Virus record (IMG/VR): IMGVR_UViG_3300009104_000101
Span: 1-27,230 of that record
DNA: 27,230 nucleotides
DNA from: a virus
Reading direction: 5' to 3' (one strand)
Shown: positions 9,044-18,488 of the stretch, piece by piece
Numbering within the stretch: the first letter of the stretch is position 1
Layout of the letters: each line of letters starts with the position of its first letter
Program-made: the position numbers and the translations under genes
The notes under the pieces: model-generated
Database searches by the model: none
What the model was told of the DNA's origin: nothing
The model's input: the letters and a program-made list of their open reading frames with translations, nothing else

Positions 9044-10150
9044 TTAACCAAGATATTTTTTATATAAATCTTCATCGGTAGTTTCTGTTATTTGTGGTAT
9101 TAATGTGGGTTTGCCATCTTCCCCTTCTGGTACTTGGTTTTGTATAAAAGGTAATAACATGTTTTTTATAAAATACGCATGATATTTTTCGCTAAATTCC
9201 TTTTTTTGTTTATTATTTAAAGGCAAATTTTGATATGCCCAACTTTTATCTCCAGCATTTTTATCTTTAACTTGCTCATCATCTTGTACCATGCTGGTAT
9301 CATTTGCTAAATACATATTCCATAGAGCCACCGCGCTTTGTTCATCAGATAAATATCCAGCAACTTCAGCCTGTAATATAGGTGTAAGTTTTTTAACAAT
9401 TTTGGCTTCATCATATTGATATACATTTCGCATATATTTTTTACCATCTATTTCAATTTCAATTTGATCATATATAGGATTTCCTTCGACGTCTAATATT
9501 CCATAATCTGCTATAGATATTTTAGCATCAGGATTTAACTTTTTAGTTTCAGAATTTATATAAGCTGGATTAATTAAAGCAGCGGAGGTTAATACTTCTT
9601 CAGCTCCCTCGTTTATATCAGGAGTAATTGAAATTAAAGATTTATCATTATCTATTAATTGTTTTAATCTACTGCTATTAATTTTAAATTCTTCATCAAA
9701 TAATGGCCCATTCGCGCTTAATTCAAAACTGCCATCATCTAATAAATTCATGTCTATTGCATACCCATCTTTTTCGCTATACCCAGGTCTTCCATTTATA
9801 ATATTATTTAATACCATATATGTAGAAGGATTATTTATATCATAATTAGGTTGTTTTAATGCTTCTAGTTCTGTAGTAATATTAGTTATAAATTTTATAG
9901 CTTCTTCAGGGGCCTTTTCAAATATTTGATTTTTATGTGCTAATTCTTCACAATTATCACAATCGTTGGTATTAATTTTTCTAGCATTTTCAGCATATTC
10001 AGCAGCAGTATTAGCAAAAGCTTTTCCTAATACATCAAATGTCTTTCCGGGATTAGATTTTAATAACGCCGTATTATAAGCTATTCCGTCATTACTATCT
10101 TCATTTTGAAGTTGTTGAGATTGTATTCTATTTTCTTCTGGTGATAACAT
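9044..10150 (-). CDS. Hypothetical virion/cargo protein (368 aa)
   Basis: I do not recognise a domain in this 368-residue acidic protein. It has a Gln/Asn-rich N-terminus, a CDNCEE cysteine pair at about residue 63 and an Ala-rich helical stretch around residues 40-60. A beta-containing centre carries strings such as IADYGILDVEGNPIYDQIEI, and the C-terminus is helical and ends DEDLYKKYLG. There is no signal peptide or transmembrane segment. It lies between an Ala/Gln-rich internal-virion-like protein and the giant virion protein, with 11- and 12-base gaps, which is where T7-type phages encode internal core proteins. By position it may be a capsid cargo or ejection protein, or a chaperone for loading one. 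The function is unproven. Confidence 0.7.
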   Translation of the reverse strand: MLSPEENRIQSQQLQNEDSNDGIAYNTALLKSNPGKTFDVLGKAFANTAAEYAENARKINTNDCDNCEELAHKNQIFEKAPEEAIKFITNITTELEALKQPNYDINNPSTYMVLNNIINGRPGYSEKDGYAIDMNLLDDGSFELSANGPLFDEEFKINSSRLKQLIDNDKSLISITPDINEGAEEVLTSAALINPAYINSETKKLNPDAKISIADYGILDVEGNPIYDQIEIEIDGKKYMRNVYQYDEAKIVKKLTPILQAEVAGYLSDEQSAVALWNMYLANDTSMVQDDEQVKDKNAGDKSWAYQNLPLNNKQKKEFSEKYHAYFIKNMLLPFIQNQVPEGEDGKPTLIPQITETTDEDLYKKYLG

Positions 10151-10161
10151 AATTTTTATTT

Positions 10162-10863
10162 TTATTTTCCGCTTTGAATTCCAGCTGATGCTATTGTAGT
10201 AAAGGCTCCGGTAAATGCCGCTGTTTGATCAGCTTGTGCTTGGTTAGATGCTGCTTGAGCATTAGACATTAATGCTGCTATCCTTGACATTTGATCTCTA
10301 TCTCGTTGTTCTTGCGCAGTAAACATAAATTGGGCACCTTGTGCTTCTGCAGCCTGTACTCTTTGACCTTCAGAAATACCTAATTGTTGTAATCTTAATT
10401 TTTCAGCTAATGTTCTTTCTTCTAACCTGGCTTCTCCTTCTGCCCTTAATCTTTCATTTTGAGCCTCTTGTTGTTCAATTCCAGCAGCAATCTGTTTTTT
10501 AGAAGCCAAAGCTGCTTGAGCTAAAGCAGTTGCCCCACCAGCAGATGATCCAGTTGATCTTAAAGTATCTAATGTATTTGCCAATGCTATATCCGATTGC
10601 TCCATTTGGATTTCAGCTGCTTGCGTAGCTACTCCTAAATGAGCCATAGGATTACTCATTAAACTAGACAAATCTTGAGCCATACCGGCTAAACTGGTTA
10701 CATTTTCCCAAGGATTTATAATAGCTTGTCTATTTCTTTCGAGACTATCTAATTTTGCCTGAAGCTTTCTAGCTTTTGATGCTTGGCGTCTACGTTCTTT
10801 TCCAGATCGTACTCCCTGAAAAACCATTCCTGCGACCGCGACTCCTGTTGCTGCCCAACTCAT
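10162..10863 (-). CDS. Internal virion / DNA ejection protein, T7 gp14-like in character
   Basis: This 233-residue protein is dominated by Ala, Gln, Glu and Arg. Its N-terminus (residues 1-18) is hydrophobic and Gly/Ala-rich, followed by a basic patch (GKERRRQASKARK) and then long amphipathic helices likely to form coiled coils from about residue 90 to 215. The C-terminus is Ala/Thr/Gly-rich (AAFTGAFTTIASAG). This hydrophobic start plus Ala/Gln-rich helical body is typical of podovirus internal virion proteins such as T7 gp14 and P22 ejection proteins, which form a conduit for DNA across the envelope. The assignment rests on composition and gene position between the tail genes and the giant virion protein, not on a signature motif. 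The leader is AT-rich without Shine-Dalgarno. Confidence 0.7.
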   Translation of the reverse strand: MSWAATGVAVAGMVFQGVRSGKERRRQASKARKLQAKLDSLERNRQAIINPWENVTSLAGMAQDLSSLMSNPMAHLGVATQAAEIQMEQSDIALANTLDTLRSTGSSAGGATALAQAALASKKQIAAGIEQQEAQNERLRAEGEARLEERTLAEKLRLQQLGISEGQRVQAAEAQGAQFMFTAQEQRDRDQMSRIAALMSNAQAASNQAQADQTAAFTGAFTTIASAGIQSGK

Positions 10864-10867
10864 ATTA

Positions 10868-11347
10868 TTATTGTTTTAATTGTTTTTGATTTGCTATAAA
10901 TTTATCAAATTCTTCATAATTAATAGCTATATTTTCTTCTTCTATTTTTTCTAAATCTTTTTTATTATCTTTATTTAAATGGACAGTTGTCCAAATTAAT
11001 TCAGTTTTAGCATATACTGCTCTTTTTACCCCTGGCGGGGAAATAAAAGAACAAGGACCTTTTAATTCTTTAATTCCTCCATTTTCAGTTGCCACTATTG
11101 CTTCTCCTTTTAATAAGAAAGCTGGATGTTCATGTTTATGTATTTTGCCTATAACCACTACACCTGCTGGAACTGTTAATTCTCTAACATACATTCCTTC
11201 AGAAAACAAATGTTTTACTGGGAAATCTTCTGGTACCATTATATATTCTTTATCTAAACTTTTAATTTTATCTTCAAGATTTATTATTTGAGATCTAAAT
11301 TTTTTGTTAGATAAGTTGTGATTCTTTTTCAAATCTACTTTATCCAT
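10868..11347 (-). CDS. Cupin-fold protein encoded within the tail gene cluster
   Basis: This 159-residue protein has a helical N-terminus (1-40), a cupin-like beta barrel at about residues 43-124 and a charged helical C-terminus. Cupin motif 1 is recognisable as GKIHKHEHPAFLLKGEA, with H70, H72 and H74 as possible metal ligands. Motif 2 is seen as GPCSFISPPGVKR, where the usual motif-2 histidine is replaced by Arg, and a further histidine lies in TTVHLN near residue 123. The metal site is therefore non-canonical, or the barrel may serve only as a structural or binding fold. Small cupin proteins are common beside structural genes in marine phages, to my recollection, but their role is not established. 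It lies 10 bases after the 492-residue tail gene and 4 bases before the ejection protein gene, arguing for late expression and a virion or assembly role. Confidence 0.8.
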   Translation of the reverse strand: MDKVDLKKNHNLSNKKFRSQIINLEDKIKSLDKEYIMVPEDFPVKHLFSEGMYVRELTVPAGVVVIGKIHKHEHPAFLLKGEAIVATENGGIKELKGPCSFISPPGVKRAVYAKTELIWTTVHLNKDNKKDLEKIEEENIAINYEEFDKFIANQKQLKQ

Positions 11348-11357
11348 TTAATTTAAT

Positions 11358-12836
11358 TTATCTTAATCTATAGTCGCTGCTTACAGCGAATAATTCTTTT
11401 AATCCTCCAGGATCAGTAGTAGCATCAGTTTGCATAGTTACTGTAGCATAATAAGCTTTTATACCCATAGTTTGATTGCCCCATATTACTTCACCTGCTA
11501 AAGGATCAGCAGTAGTATTTTGTATAGACGCCACATATTGATTTTGTTTTCTATCAAAACCAGCTCTATATTGAATATTATCTTCAATATATGCGCCTTC
11601 ATCATAACTATATATAACTGAAGCCGTGTCATTATTATTTATCCAACTACCATCTATTAAATCTTTACCTGTTTCATCAGAAATTAAAGATGTAACTTTC
11701 CATCCATTAGTTCCTTCATAAGCAATAGTTTGAAAAGTTTTTACCATATTAGGTTCTGGATTAAATATAAATTGAATAGAAGAACTATTGTCTACTCCAT
11801 AAAATTGATTTCTAGGTATAACAGCTCCACTACTAGTAGTTGTTTGATAATGCTGGTATATTTTAGGTCCATAAGCTGTATAATATTGCCCTTGTAAACT
11901 AAAAATTTGATTAGGTTTATATGTATAAAACCCTGTCCACCCCTGTGTTCTTTCATCAAAAGTTAAAGTTTTATAAGTGCCTTGTTCTTCTGAGTGTGCC
12001 GAAGCAGTCATTGGATTAGTCTGTAAAGATAATACATAATTTTGATTATATACATCATATCCACCAACTAATGCCCCTGTACTAGAAATTAATGATAATT
12101 GATCTCTAAAAAAGTCAATCATTCCATAATTAGATATTTCTTCTATATTCCCTCCAGCTAATCGTAATACAGCATTTCTATGCCTGTCTACAAAATATTT
12201 TCTATATCCATAAGATGCAAAAGATTCTGGATTTGTTCCAATACCCCAGTTCCCAAGTATAGGGGTTATTTGTCCTATAACAATATTAGCTGAAGTTGTC
12301 ATTGGCTGACCCTCTGCGGTATAAACTGCATCTTTATCTATTAAAGCTATATTTACTTTTCGTTCTTGTAATATTGTTAAATTAGTATCTTCTGCAAATA
12401 GTTTTTGTATTGTCCCACCTATAGGATCTACACTTCTTGTAATTTCTTCACTAACACTAAATTGATTAGTATTATTAATCCCTGTTCTAGAATTATATAT
12501 TCCTGAATAAATTAAAGAATTTCCTCTTCTATTACTAGTATCATTCTCTTCAACAATATAAGCTTTAACCCCATAGTCTGTACTAGTATTATTATATCCA
12601 CCCCTAATTCTTGCTTCTTCTAAATACCAATCTTCAGCAAAATTTTTCGCGGGTTGCCCAACGGGTGGGCCTGTTTGATAAGCTAATGCTCCAGCGCCAA
12701 TATTAGCGTCTGTGGTAGGAGAATCTAAAGCGCCAACAGCCCAATAAGCTGTACTAGGTGCACTAAAAGAAGGAAAATCTGCTTTTTTCTTCATCCAAAA
12801 TGAGTTAAAATATCCTATCTCTAGTGTTATAGCCAT
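11358..12836 (-). CDS. Tail protein, nozzle/muzzle-like (492 aa)
   Basis: This 492-residue, beta-rich protein is high in Thr, Ser, Gly, Tyr and Asn. The most family-like part is residues 138-245, with IGGTIQKLFAEDTNLTILQE, then KDAVYTAEG, WGIGTNPESFASYG and AVLRL followed by a GMIDFF segment. A later block contains GGYDVYNQNYVLSL (258-271) and an ERTQGWTGFYTY string (about 295-306). I associate this set with the large tail hub or muzzle proteins of crAss-like and marine Bacteroidota podoviruses, where related blocks form beta-propeller-like tail structures. In those phages I recall these blocks sitting in the same polypeptide as the N-terminal module found in the upstream 1471-residue protein, so this gene may be the separated distal half. 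It follows that gene after a 33-base AT-rich gap. There is no signal peptide or obvious receptor-binding motif. Confidence 0.7.
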   Translation of the reverse strand: MAITLEIGYFNSFWMKKKADFPSFSAPSTAYWAVGALDSPTTDANIGAGALAYQTGPPVGQPAKNFAEDWYLEEARIRGGYNNTSTDYGVKAYIVEENDTSNRRGNSLIYSGIYNSRTGINNTNQFSVSEEITRSVDPIGGTIQKLFAEDTNLTILQERKVNIALIDKDAVYTAEGQPMTTSANIVIGQITPILGNWGIGTNPESFASYGYRKYFVDRHRNAVLRLAGGNIEEISNYGMIDFFRDQLSLISSTGALVGGYDVYNQNYVLSLQTNPMTASAHSEEQGTYKTLTFDERTQGWTGFYTYKPNQIFSLQGQYYTAYGPKIYQHYQTTTSSGAVIPRNQFYGVDNSSSIQFIFNPEPNMVKTFQTIAYEGTNGWKVTSLISDETGKDLIDGSWINNNDTASVIYSYDEGAYIEDNIQYRAGFDRKQNQYVASIQNTTADPLAGEVIWGNQTMGIKAYYATVTMQTDATTDPGGLKELFAVSSDYRLR

Positions 12837-12869
12837 AGTATTAATATTATTACTTGTTTTTACTTATTA

Positions 12870-15800
12870 TTACAGTGTTCCTATACAGTTAGCCCCATAG
12901 TTTCCTGCCTTAGGATAATTCTTATCTCCATATTCTACATAGAACTTATTAGTACCGCAAGCAGCTCCACATGCTCCACCTCCCATTTCTTTAGTAAATA
13001 CTCTATATTCACCAGCTTGACTGAACCAATATTCATCTGAATCTGGTGCTCCATTGGTAGCTGTTAATTGTATATTATAACTAACTTCTCCACCACCTAA
13101 TTGAGCTGGGGAATTTTCATCGCAAGTCGCTGTAGTCCAAGAAGACTCCGCATCTTCCCTATATTGAATGCTATAATAAATTGTTGCATCACTAGTGGTA
13201 CATGTACTTGTTAAAGTTGGTATAACTTTCATTGTTCCTGCAGTCAAAGCACCTGTAGTATATGGTCCTATTTCGCAAGCAGCCTTAGCTCTAACATTAT
13301 ATAAAGCATCTGGTGGCCAATTGTATCCAGCGATTCCATATGTTCCACCTGTATCTAAATCTGTACTATTTGTTTCAGCAAATAACCACTCACTATTCTG
13401 ATTACATGTTGCCCAAGTTGTTGTATCCCAAGCACAGCAAATAGCCCTTGGCGTATGTTGTAAACCTACAGTAAAAGTAGCCACTTCTTCATCTGTTAAG
13501 CCCTCTCCATTTATATCTGTAAGACGAATACCTACATTATAAGTGGTATTTTCAACCATTGTACCAGTTACAGTTAAAGCTCCAGCAGAACTCATACTAA
13601 ATATAGCACTATTAGCAGTATAATCTGCATGATTAGGGTCTAAATCCCAAAATAATTCTAATGTTTTTTCAGTTGTATTGTTAGTATTAGTTCCATTTAC
13701 TCCTGTAAAAGTATGAATAGTTGTTGTAGCTAAAGTTGGAGCCGTTATACTAAAACTATCAATTTCTGGGGCTATATTTGTTAATGTAAGCGTATAAGGC
13801 CCTATGTCATCTGTATAAGTTTCCGTTAAAGGCGTATAAGTGGTTCTAAATGTTAAAGTAAATATATCAGTAGAATTCCCTGGAGATTTTGAATTAGCAT
13901 TATACCAAAAATATTTACCTGCACTTGTACTTAATTGGAATTCACCATCCGCAGGGCCAGATGATTCTGTTAAAGTAAACAAATTTTCTGCGGTTCTATC
14001 AGCTCCTGTTTGATCTACTACTTGTTGAATTACAGCAGATATTTTACTTCCATCAATAATTGAACTTCCGCCTCCATCTATGAAATTAAAAGGTGTTCCA
14101 ATATCAGTAGAGGGGGCATCGCTTTCGGGAAATGTGGAAGAATTCTTTTCCATCCCTATCACACCGCCATATTGTGCATCTACCATAGCATTTAATAAAT
14201 CTATTCTACCTGATAATGAAGTTTCATAAAATAATTCTAAAAGAGAATATACTGGTTTAGTTTCTACAACACTTAAATAAGGTTGACAACTATTTATTGT
14301 ATCTGCTGCTCCAGCCGATGCGCTTGTGATGTTTGCGCCTACAATACCTGCATTAGTAGGAATATCCGTAGGAGATAAATTAGCTGGACCATTTTGTGAT
14401 GTACTAAACTTTATCATCATAGGATTTTCATCTGTATTATATAAAGGGGCAACAACGGGTGATACTCCCCATGGCACGCTTCCTAAAGCTGTTGGTGTAT
14501 TTACCCATCCTGTAGTAGCGGCCCCTACTTGAGTTATAACCATTTTATCATAAGGCCCTTGCGGCGTTCCAGTATTTATAAAAGGAATAGATACTAACTC
14601 CATATCTTTCACCGTAGCAATTGAAAGTACGTTTTGGGATATTGTTCCAGGATAATATTGGGCATTCCATGGCACATCTTTTTGTGGTATACCATAAGGA
14701 CGATTAGAATTTCTATTATTTATATTAGGAGTATTTACTCTAATATATAATAATTCACTACTATTAAATTCAGTATCTGTAGGTCCTACTTCTTTTAAAT
14801 CTCTAGGGATTTTATTAATATTATCACTTAATAAAGTAGAAAAACTAACTTTATTTAAATCTGCTCCTCCTCCTACTACAGGATACCCATTAGTAAATCC
14901 TGGCAAATATACATTATAATATTCTTGTTCTTGTTGTTTTACTACAATTTTATAAGAATACCATCCTAAAGGATTTTCTTCACCTATATTAATTTTAAAT
15001 TCACCATCTTCGGCACCGCCCTCAACAGTTAATTGATCAGATTGGCTGTATCCACTACCGGGATTTACAATTGTTAAAGCAGTTACCGCACCACCACTAA
15101 CTGATGATACTAAAACTGTACATCCACTGCCATTCCCGCCATTCGTAGGATAAAAAGTATTTGCAACATACCCACTGCCTCCATCCACTATGCTTTCAAT
15201 ACTAGCAGCATGTCCTACTTCAGAATATAAACCAGGCCAACCAGTAGTAGGGTCAGGGTCTTTAGGCCCAATAGCTCTGTCTAGTCTTACTGTTAGAGCA
15301 TCCCCTAACCAATTTATAACAGGATTAGCTGTTTGATCTCCGTAAGTATTATAGGCATTATATATAGTAGAGCCTTTTAGTGTATCAGAACTATCATAAG
15401 ATGAAAGAACAACATCAGATTGTCTTCCGTACTTATCTGCTAATACCCATCCTACTTGATAAGTTCTATTTTGTTTTGCAGTATGATTAGGATATTCAAT
15501 AAAATTATTCCAACTTAAGGACTTGTCATTAACACCAGCCTGATAATCTATAGAAGAAGGGCTAGTGTGTTTATCTACATAGTTTCCATATACAATTCTA
15601 TTGCTTATTAATTCTTGGGCTAAAGCTTTAATTGGAACTTTATCATATACTCTTACAGTTTGTGATTCGGGTAATGTTTTATAAGGCTTTGCTGAATCAT
15701 AAGTATAATCATAATAATATTGAGTATTTAAAGTATGAATTATATCATTATATCCTATACTATTAAAATTTGTAGATTGATCTAGCTCGCTTACTTTAAT

Positions 15801-17285
15801 TTTTTCTAAAACTGTTACAGCTAAAGAATTAGATTCACGATATAATAAATCTATTTCAGTTATTTTTAAATTAGATGTTAAAGCTGCCGGAGTACTATAA
15901 GGCATAGGGGTTCTAAGCTTTACAGTAGTAATTTTATTTTCAAACCAAGCTACAATAGTAGATTTATAAGCCTCATCCATATCAGGACCAGGATCAGCGT
16001 CTGATTGTTGTCCTTTTCCAAACTCCCCATCTTGTTTAGGAATAAAGATAGGTTGACTAAATGGAGCCATTAAAGAATATTCATTATCTTCAAATTTAAA
16101 TCTATAACTAAACCTTACAAATTTATTTTCTAAAAATTTTTTATTAGCAAAAGTGCTATTATAAAATTGATTATTACCTATTATAATATTATCACTAGTT
16201 GTTAAAGTAGTAGCTTTTGATAATTTTATATATAATTTTAAAACACCAGCCCCGTCATGTTGACAAACCATTTGTGTTATTGTAGTATCAGCAGGCACTC
16301 TAGCGGCATCAGTGCTACAGGTTACAATATCCCCAATTCTTGGTAATCCCCCAGTTGATTGAGTAGCAGCTAAACCTCCAGATCCTTGGTTTAATCTAAA
16401 TTCAGTAGTATTAGCTACTTGAGGATTTACAGCAGGACTTATATCATTTATTCTTCCAACACTCCAATTTGAAACATAAATTTCCGCTTCATCTCGCATG
16501 GTAGGTCGAGAAAAATCAATATAAAAATCATCATCCCATTGAACCTTTGTGTCTAATTTTAATTTTGTTCCATCTAATATACCTATTACTTTTATTAAAG
16601 TAGTAATAACAGGTGTAAATCCTGGTGCTTTATTATAATCAGTTATAATATCCCCAATTTTTACATTAGTAGTGCTCCCGGTTATTTCAATATCATAAGA
16701 AGCACTTGCCATATTACCATCAATTGTTGTAGTATATCTATCTAATATTTCTATTGGTTGATGAGGATAATATTTAGCAACAGAAATTTGCTCTTCAGTT
16801 GTATAATGAGTAGAACTAAGGCTAGCTAAGGTAACATTTATTTTCCTTGGTTGATTTAAATTATCTGTCCAAAATAATAATTCTTCTACTAAATTAACTC
16901 CAGTTATTCTAAAAGATTTATTAAAATTAAGAAAATAACCTATAACTAAAGTGGATAAAGTATTAGCATTAATATCATATTTATATATGCCACAATTAGC
17001 AGTACTAGGGGCTCGTGTATTGCCACTAGCATTATCCCAGTCTGTAGCAAATAAATATATTATATTATTTGTTTCATCTGTAGCATATCCAATAATAGAT
17101 TTTGAATTACCTGTGTCTATAATTGAAGTATTCCCTAATACATTTTCAAACTCACCAACTGTAGAACCTTCAGATCTACTAACTAATAAGTTAATAGCTT
17201 CTCTATATTCACCAGCAGGTACAATACGAGAGTCAAGGTCTTGGTTCATTTTACCTTTTAAAAAGGTATTTTTAGTTTGTGCCAT
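12870..17285 (-). CDS. Large tail hub / tail stabilization protein
   Basis: This 1471-residue protein opens with a family signature covering residues 4-50: KNTFLKGKMNQDLDSRIVP, then AGEYREAINLLVSRSEG and VGEFENVLGN. I recognise it from tail stabilization/hub proteins of crAss-like and marine Bacteroidota podoviruses. The body is beta-rich and low in Cys. Residues about 695-755 hold a Gly-rich element with two GSGY motifs around GSGCTVLVSSVSGGAV. Residues about 1170-1280 resemble an Ig/cadherin-like domain (LELFWDLDP, YNVGIRLTDINGEG). The last 190 residues are Cys-rich, with nine cysteines beginning at C1283/C1284. By analogy to P22 gp10-type hubs it should attach below the ring proteins and close the DNA exit channel, with the C-terminus perhaps surface exposed. 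It starts 3 bases after the stop of the 398-residue connector gene, so the two are probably translated together. Confidence 0.75.
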   Translation of the reverse strand: MAQTKNTFLKGKMNQDLDSRIVPAGEYREAINLLVSRSEGSTVGEFENVLGNTSIIDTGNSKSIIGYATDETNNIIYLFATDWDNASGNTRAPSTANCGIYKYDINANTLSTLVIGYFLNFNKSFRITGVNLVEELLFWTDNLNQPRKINVTLASLSSTHYTTEEQISVAKYYPHQPIEILDRYTTTIDGNMASASYDIEITGSTTNVKIGDIITDYNKAPGFTPVITTLIKVIGILDGTKLKLDTKVQWDDDFYIDFSRPTMRDEAEIYVSNWSVGRINDISPAVNPQVANTTEFRLNQGSGGLAATQSTGGLPRIGDIVTCSTDAARVPADTTITQMVCQHDGAGVLKLYIKLSKATTLTTSDNIIIGNNQFYNSTFANKKFLENKFVRFSYRFKFEDNEYSLMAPFSQPIFIPKQDGEFGKGQQSDADPGPDMDEAYKSTIVAWFENKITTVKLRTPMPYSTPAALTSNLKITEIDLLYRESNSLAVTVLEKIKVSELDQSTNFNSIGYNDIIHTLNTQYYYDYTYDSAKPYKTLPESQTVRVYDKVPIKALAQELISNRIVYGNYVDKHTSPSSIDYQAGVNDKSLSWNNFIEYPNHTAKQNRTYQVGWVLADKYGRQSDVVLSSYDSSDTLKGSTIYNAYNTYGDQTANPVINWLGDALTVRLDRAIGPKDPDPTTGWPGLYSEVGHAASIESIVDGGSGYVANTFYPTNGGNGSGCTVLVSSVSGGAVTALTIVNPGSGYSQSDQLTVEGGAEDGEFKINIGEENPLGWYSYKIVVKQQEQEYYNVYLPGFTNGYPVVGGGADLNKVSFSTLLSDNINKIPRDLKEVGPTDTEFNSSELLYIRVNTPNINNRNSNRPYGIPQKDVPWNAQYYPGTISQNVLSIATVKDMELVSIPFINTGTPQGPYDKMVITQVGAATTGWVNTPTALGSVPWGVSPVVAPLYNTDENPMMIKFSTSQNGPANLSPTDIPTNAGIVGANITSASAGAADTINSCQPYLSVVETKPVYSLLELFYETSLSGRIDLLNAMVDAQYGGVIGMEKNSSTFPESDAPSTDIGTPFNFIDGGGSSIIDGSKISAVIQQVVDQTGADRTAENLFTLTESSGPADGEFQLSTSAGKYFWYNANSKSPGNSTDIFTLTFRTTYTPLTETYTDDIGPYTLTLTNIAPEIDSFSITAPTLATTTIHTFTGVNGTNTNNTTEKTLELFWDLDPNHADYTANSAIFSMSSAGALTVTGTMVENTTYNVGIRLTDINGEGLTDEEVATFTVGLQHTPRAICCAWDTTTWATCNQNSEWLFAETNSTDLDTGGTYGIAGYNWPPDALYNVRAKAACEIGPYTTGALTAGTMKVIPTLTSTCTTSDATIYYSIQYREDAESSWTTATCDENSPAQLGGGEVSYNIQLTATNGAPDSDEYWFSQAGEYRVFTKEMGGGACGAACGTNKFYVEYGDKNYPKAGNYGANCIGTL

Positions 17286-17288
17286 GTA

Positions 17289-18485
17289 TTAATGTTTTAT
17301 CCATTTAGATTTGTTACGCATCACTTGGACGATTTCATCTAATTTAATATTAGATAATCTTATTTTAGCATTTCTTAATGCTGCATATCTTTGTCTTTTA
17401 TATTGAGGAGCAAATTGAGCTGTAGATCTTCGGATAGATAATATGCTATATAAAAGATGCTGATACATAGCTTCTTCAGCAAGTTTAGGTACTTTAGTAT
17501 CTAAATCATATGCTAATCCATCAGAAACATATTCTAATATAATAAGTTTACCTTTTAAATCACTAGAAAAATTAAATGTTCCTCTTTTTTCATCTATATT
17601 AAACCATCCATTCATTTGCATATTAACAGGATCTCCTCCATATCTTTGCCCATAAAATCCTCCATATCCTGAAACTTCTCCCCACCAATCATACATCCAT
17701 ACATCAGGATTTTGATTACTAGGCGGCCATACACCAGTTATATTCTCTGTGTTAAAGCTTTCCCATCGCTGATTTGTTATTGAAGTTCCTTCTACATTAT
17801 CTCCAAAATTATCTTGCACTATATTACCTTTTTGATCTTGAACAGGCGCTTCCCATGGGCTACTAGTTAGCTGAGTTGGGAAAATAGTATGTTTAACACC
17901 AGAGCCATCGACCCAAGATAATTTAACATAATTAACATAATCTTGTGGTATTATTACTGAAAGATTATCAGGAACAGATAATTCTTGGGATTTTATACTT
18001 TTTAATGTATCATAACTAAATTCTTGCAAACCTCTTTTGGCATGAAATATTACATCTGTTCTTTTAACTCTAGATATTAATTTATCTTCACCCACATAGC
18101 CTACTAAAAAGTTATTTACAATATCAGCTATTTTTATATATTCATAGCCTCCATAATTATTTTCAACTGCACTTTCTTTTAATTGACATTTTACATAAGT
18201 TCCTACTGGTTGTTGATTACCTAAAGTAATTATATTATTACTTAAAGAAAATGTAGTAGTATATAAAGTCCATTGATCTATACCAGTTGGGCTAGTATAT
18301 ATATTAAAATTATTTAAAGCATAATCAACATCTGTTGGATTCCAACTGTCTACACTACCCATTACTAAATCAGTATTAAATGTAAAAGTATAAATTTGAG
18401 TAGCTACTTCTGTATATATAATCTGCGCGCCCGCGTAATACTGTAAATTAGTTTCGGTGATTATTCCACCATCTGGTCTAGGCAT
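17289..18485 (-). CDS. Head-tail connector / ring protein (tail adaptor, gp4-like by role)
   Basis: This 398-residue protein has two parts. Residues about 20-105 form a beta-sandwich-like stretch (NNFNIYTSPTGIDQWTLY). Residues 117-398 carry the connector-like core: IKIADIVNNFLVGYVGEDKL, then KRTDVIFHAKRGLQEFSYDT, VPDNLSVIIPQDYVNYVKL and a C-terminal helical bundle ending NKSKWIKH. The core pattern (start helix, HAKRGLQEFSYDT, PQDYVNYVKLSWVDG) matches, from memory, the widely conserved ring/adaptor proteins that stack under the portal in podoviruses, a role comparable to P22 gp4. The region at 265-290 is rich in Trp, Tyr and Gly (WMYDWWGE, GGFYGQRYGG) and may line an interface. It sits 3 bases downstream of the 319-residue gene and 3 bases upstream of the hub gene, in keeping with a tightly coupled neck module. 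Confidence 0.75.
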   Translation of the reverse strand: MPRPDGGIITETNLQYYAGAQIIYTEVATQIYTFTFNTDLVMGSVDSWNPTDVDYALNNFNIYTSPTGIDQWTLYTTTFSLSNNIITLGNQQPVGTYVKCQLKESAVENNYGGYEYIKIADIVNNFLVGYVGEDKLISRVKRTDVIFHAKRGLQEFSYDTLKSIKSQELSVPDNLSVIIPQDYVNYVKLSWVDGSGVKHTIFPTQLTSSPWEAPVQDQKGNIVQDNFGDNVEGTSITNQRWESFNTENITGVWPPSNQNPDVWMYDWWGEVSGYGGFYGQRYGGDPVNMQMNGWFNIDEKRGTFNFSSDLKGKLIILEYVSDGLAYDLDTKVPKLAEEAMYQHLLYSILSIRRSTAQFAPQYKRQRYAALRNAKIRLSNIKLDEIVQVMRNKSKWIKH

Positions 18486-18488
18486 ATC

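Noticed and set aside
12837-12869. AT-rich gap before the 492-residue tail gene as a promoter
   Set aside because: It is only 33 bases of A/T-rich sequence; I saw no TAnnTTTG-type Bacteroidota box at a suitable distance.
16951-17292. 113-residue plus-strand reading frame opposite the start of the tail hub gene
   Set aside because: It overlaps the strongly conserved N-terminal signature of the hub protein on the other strand and has no separate support.
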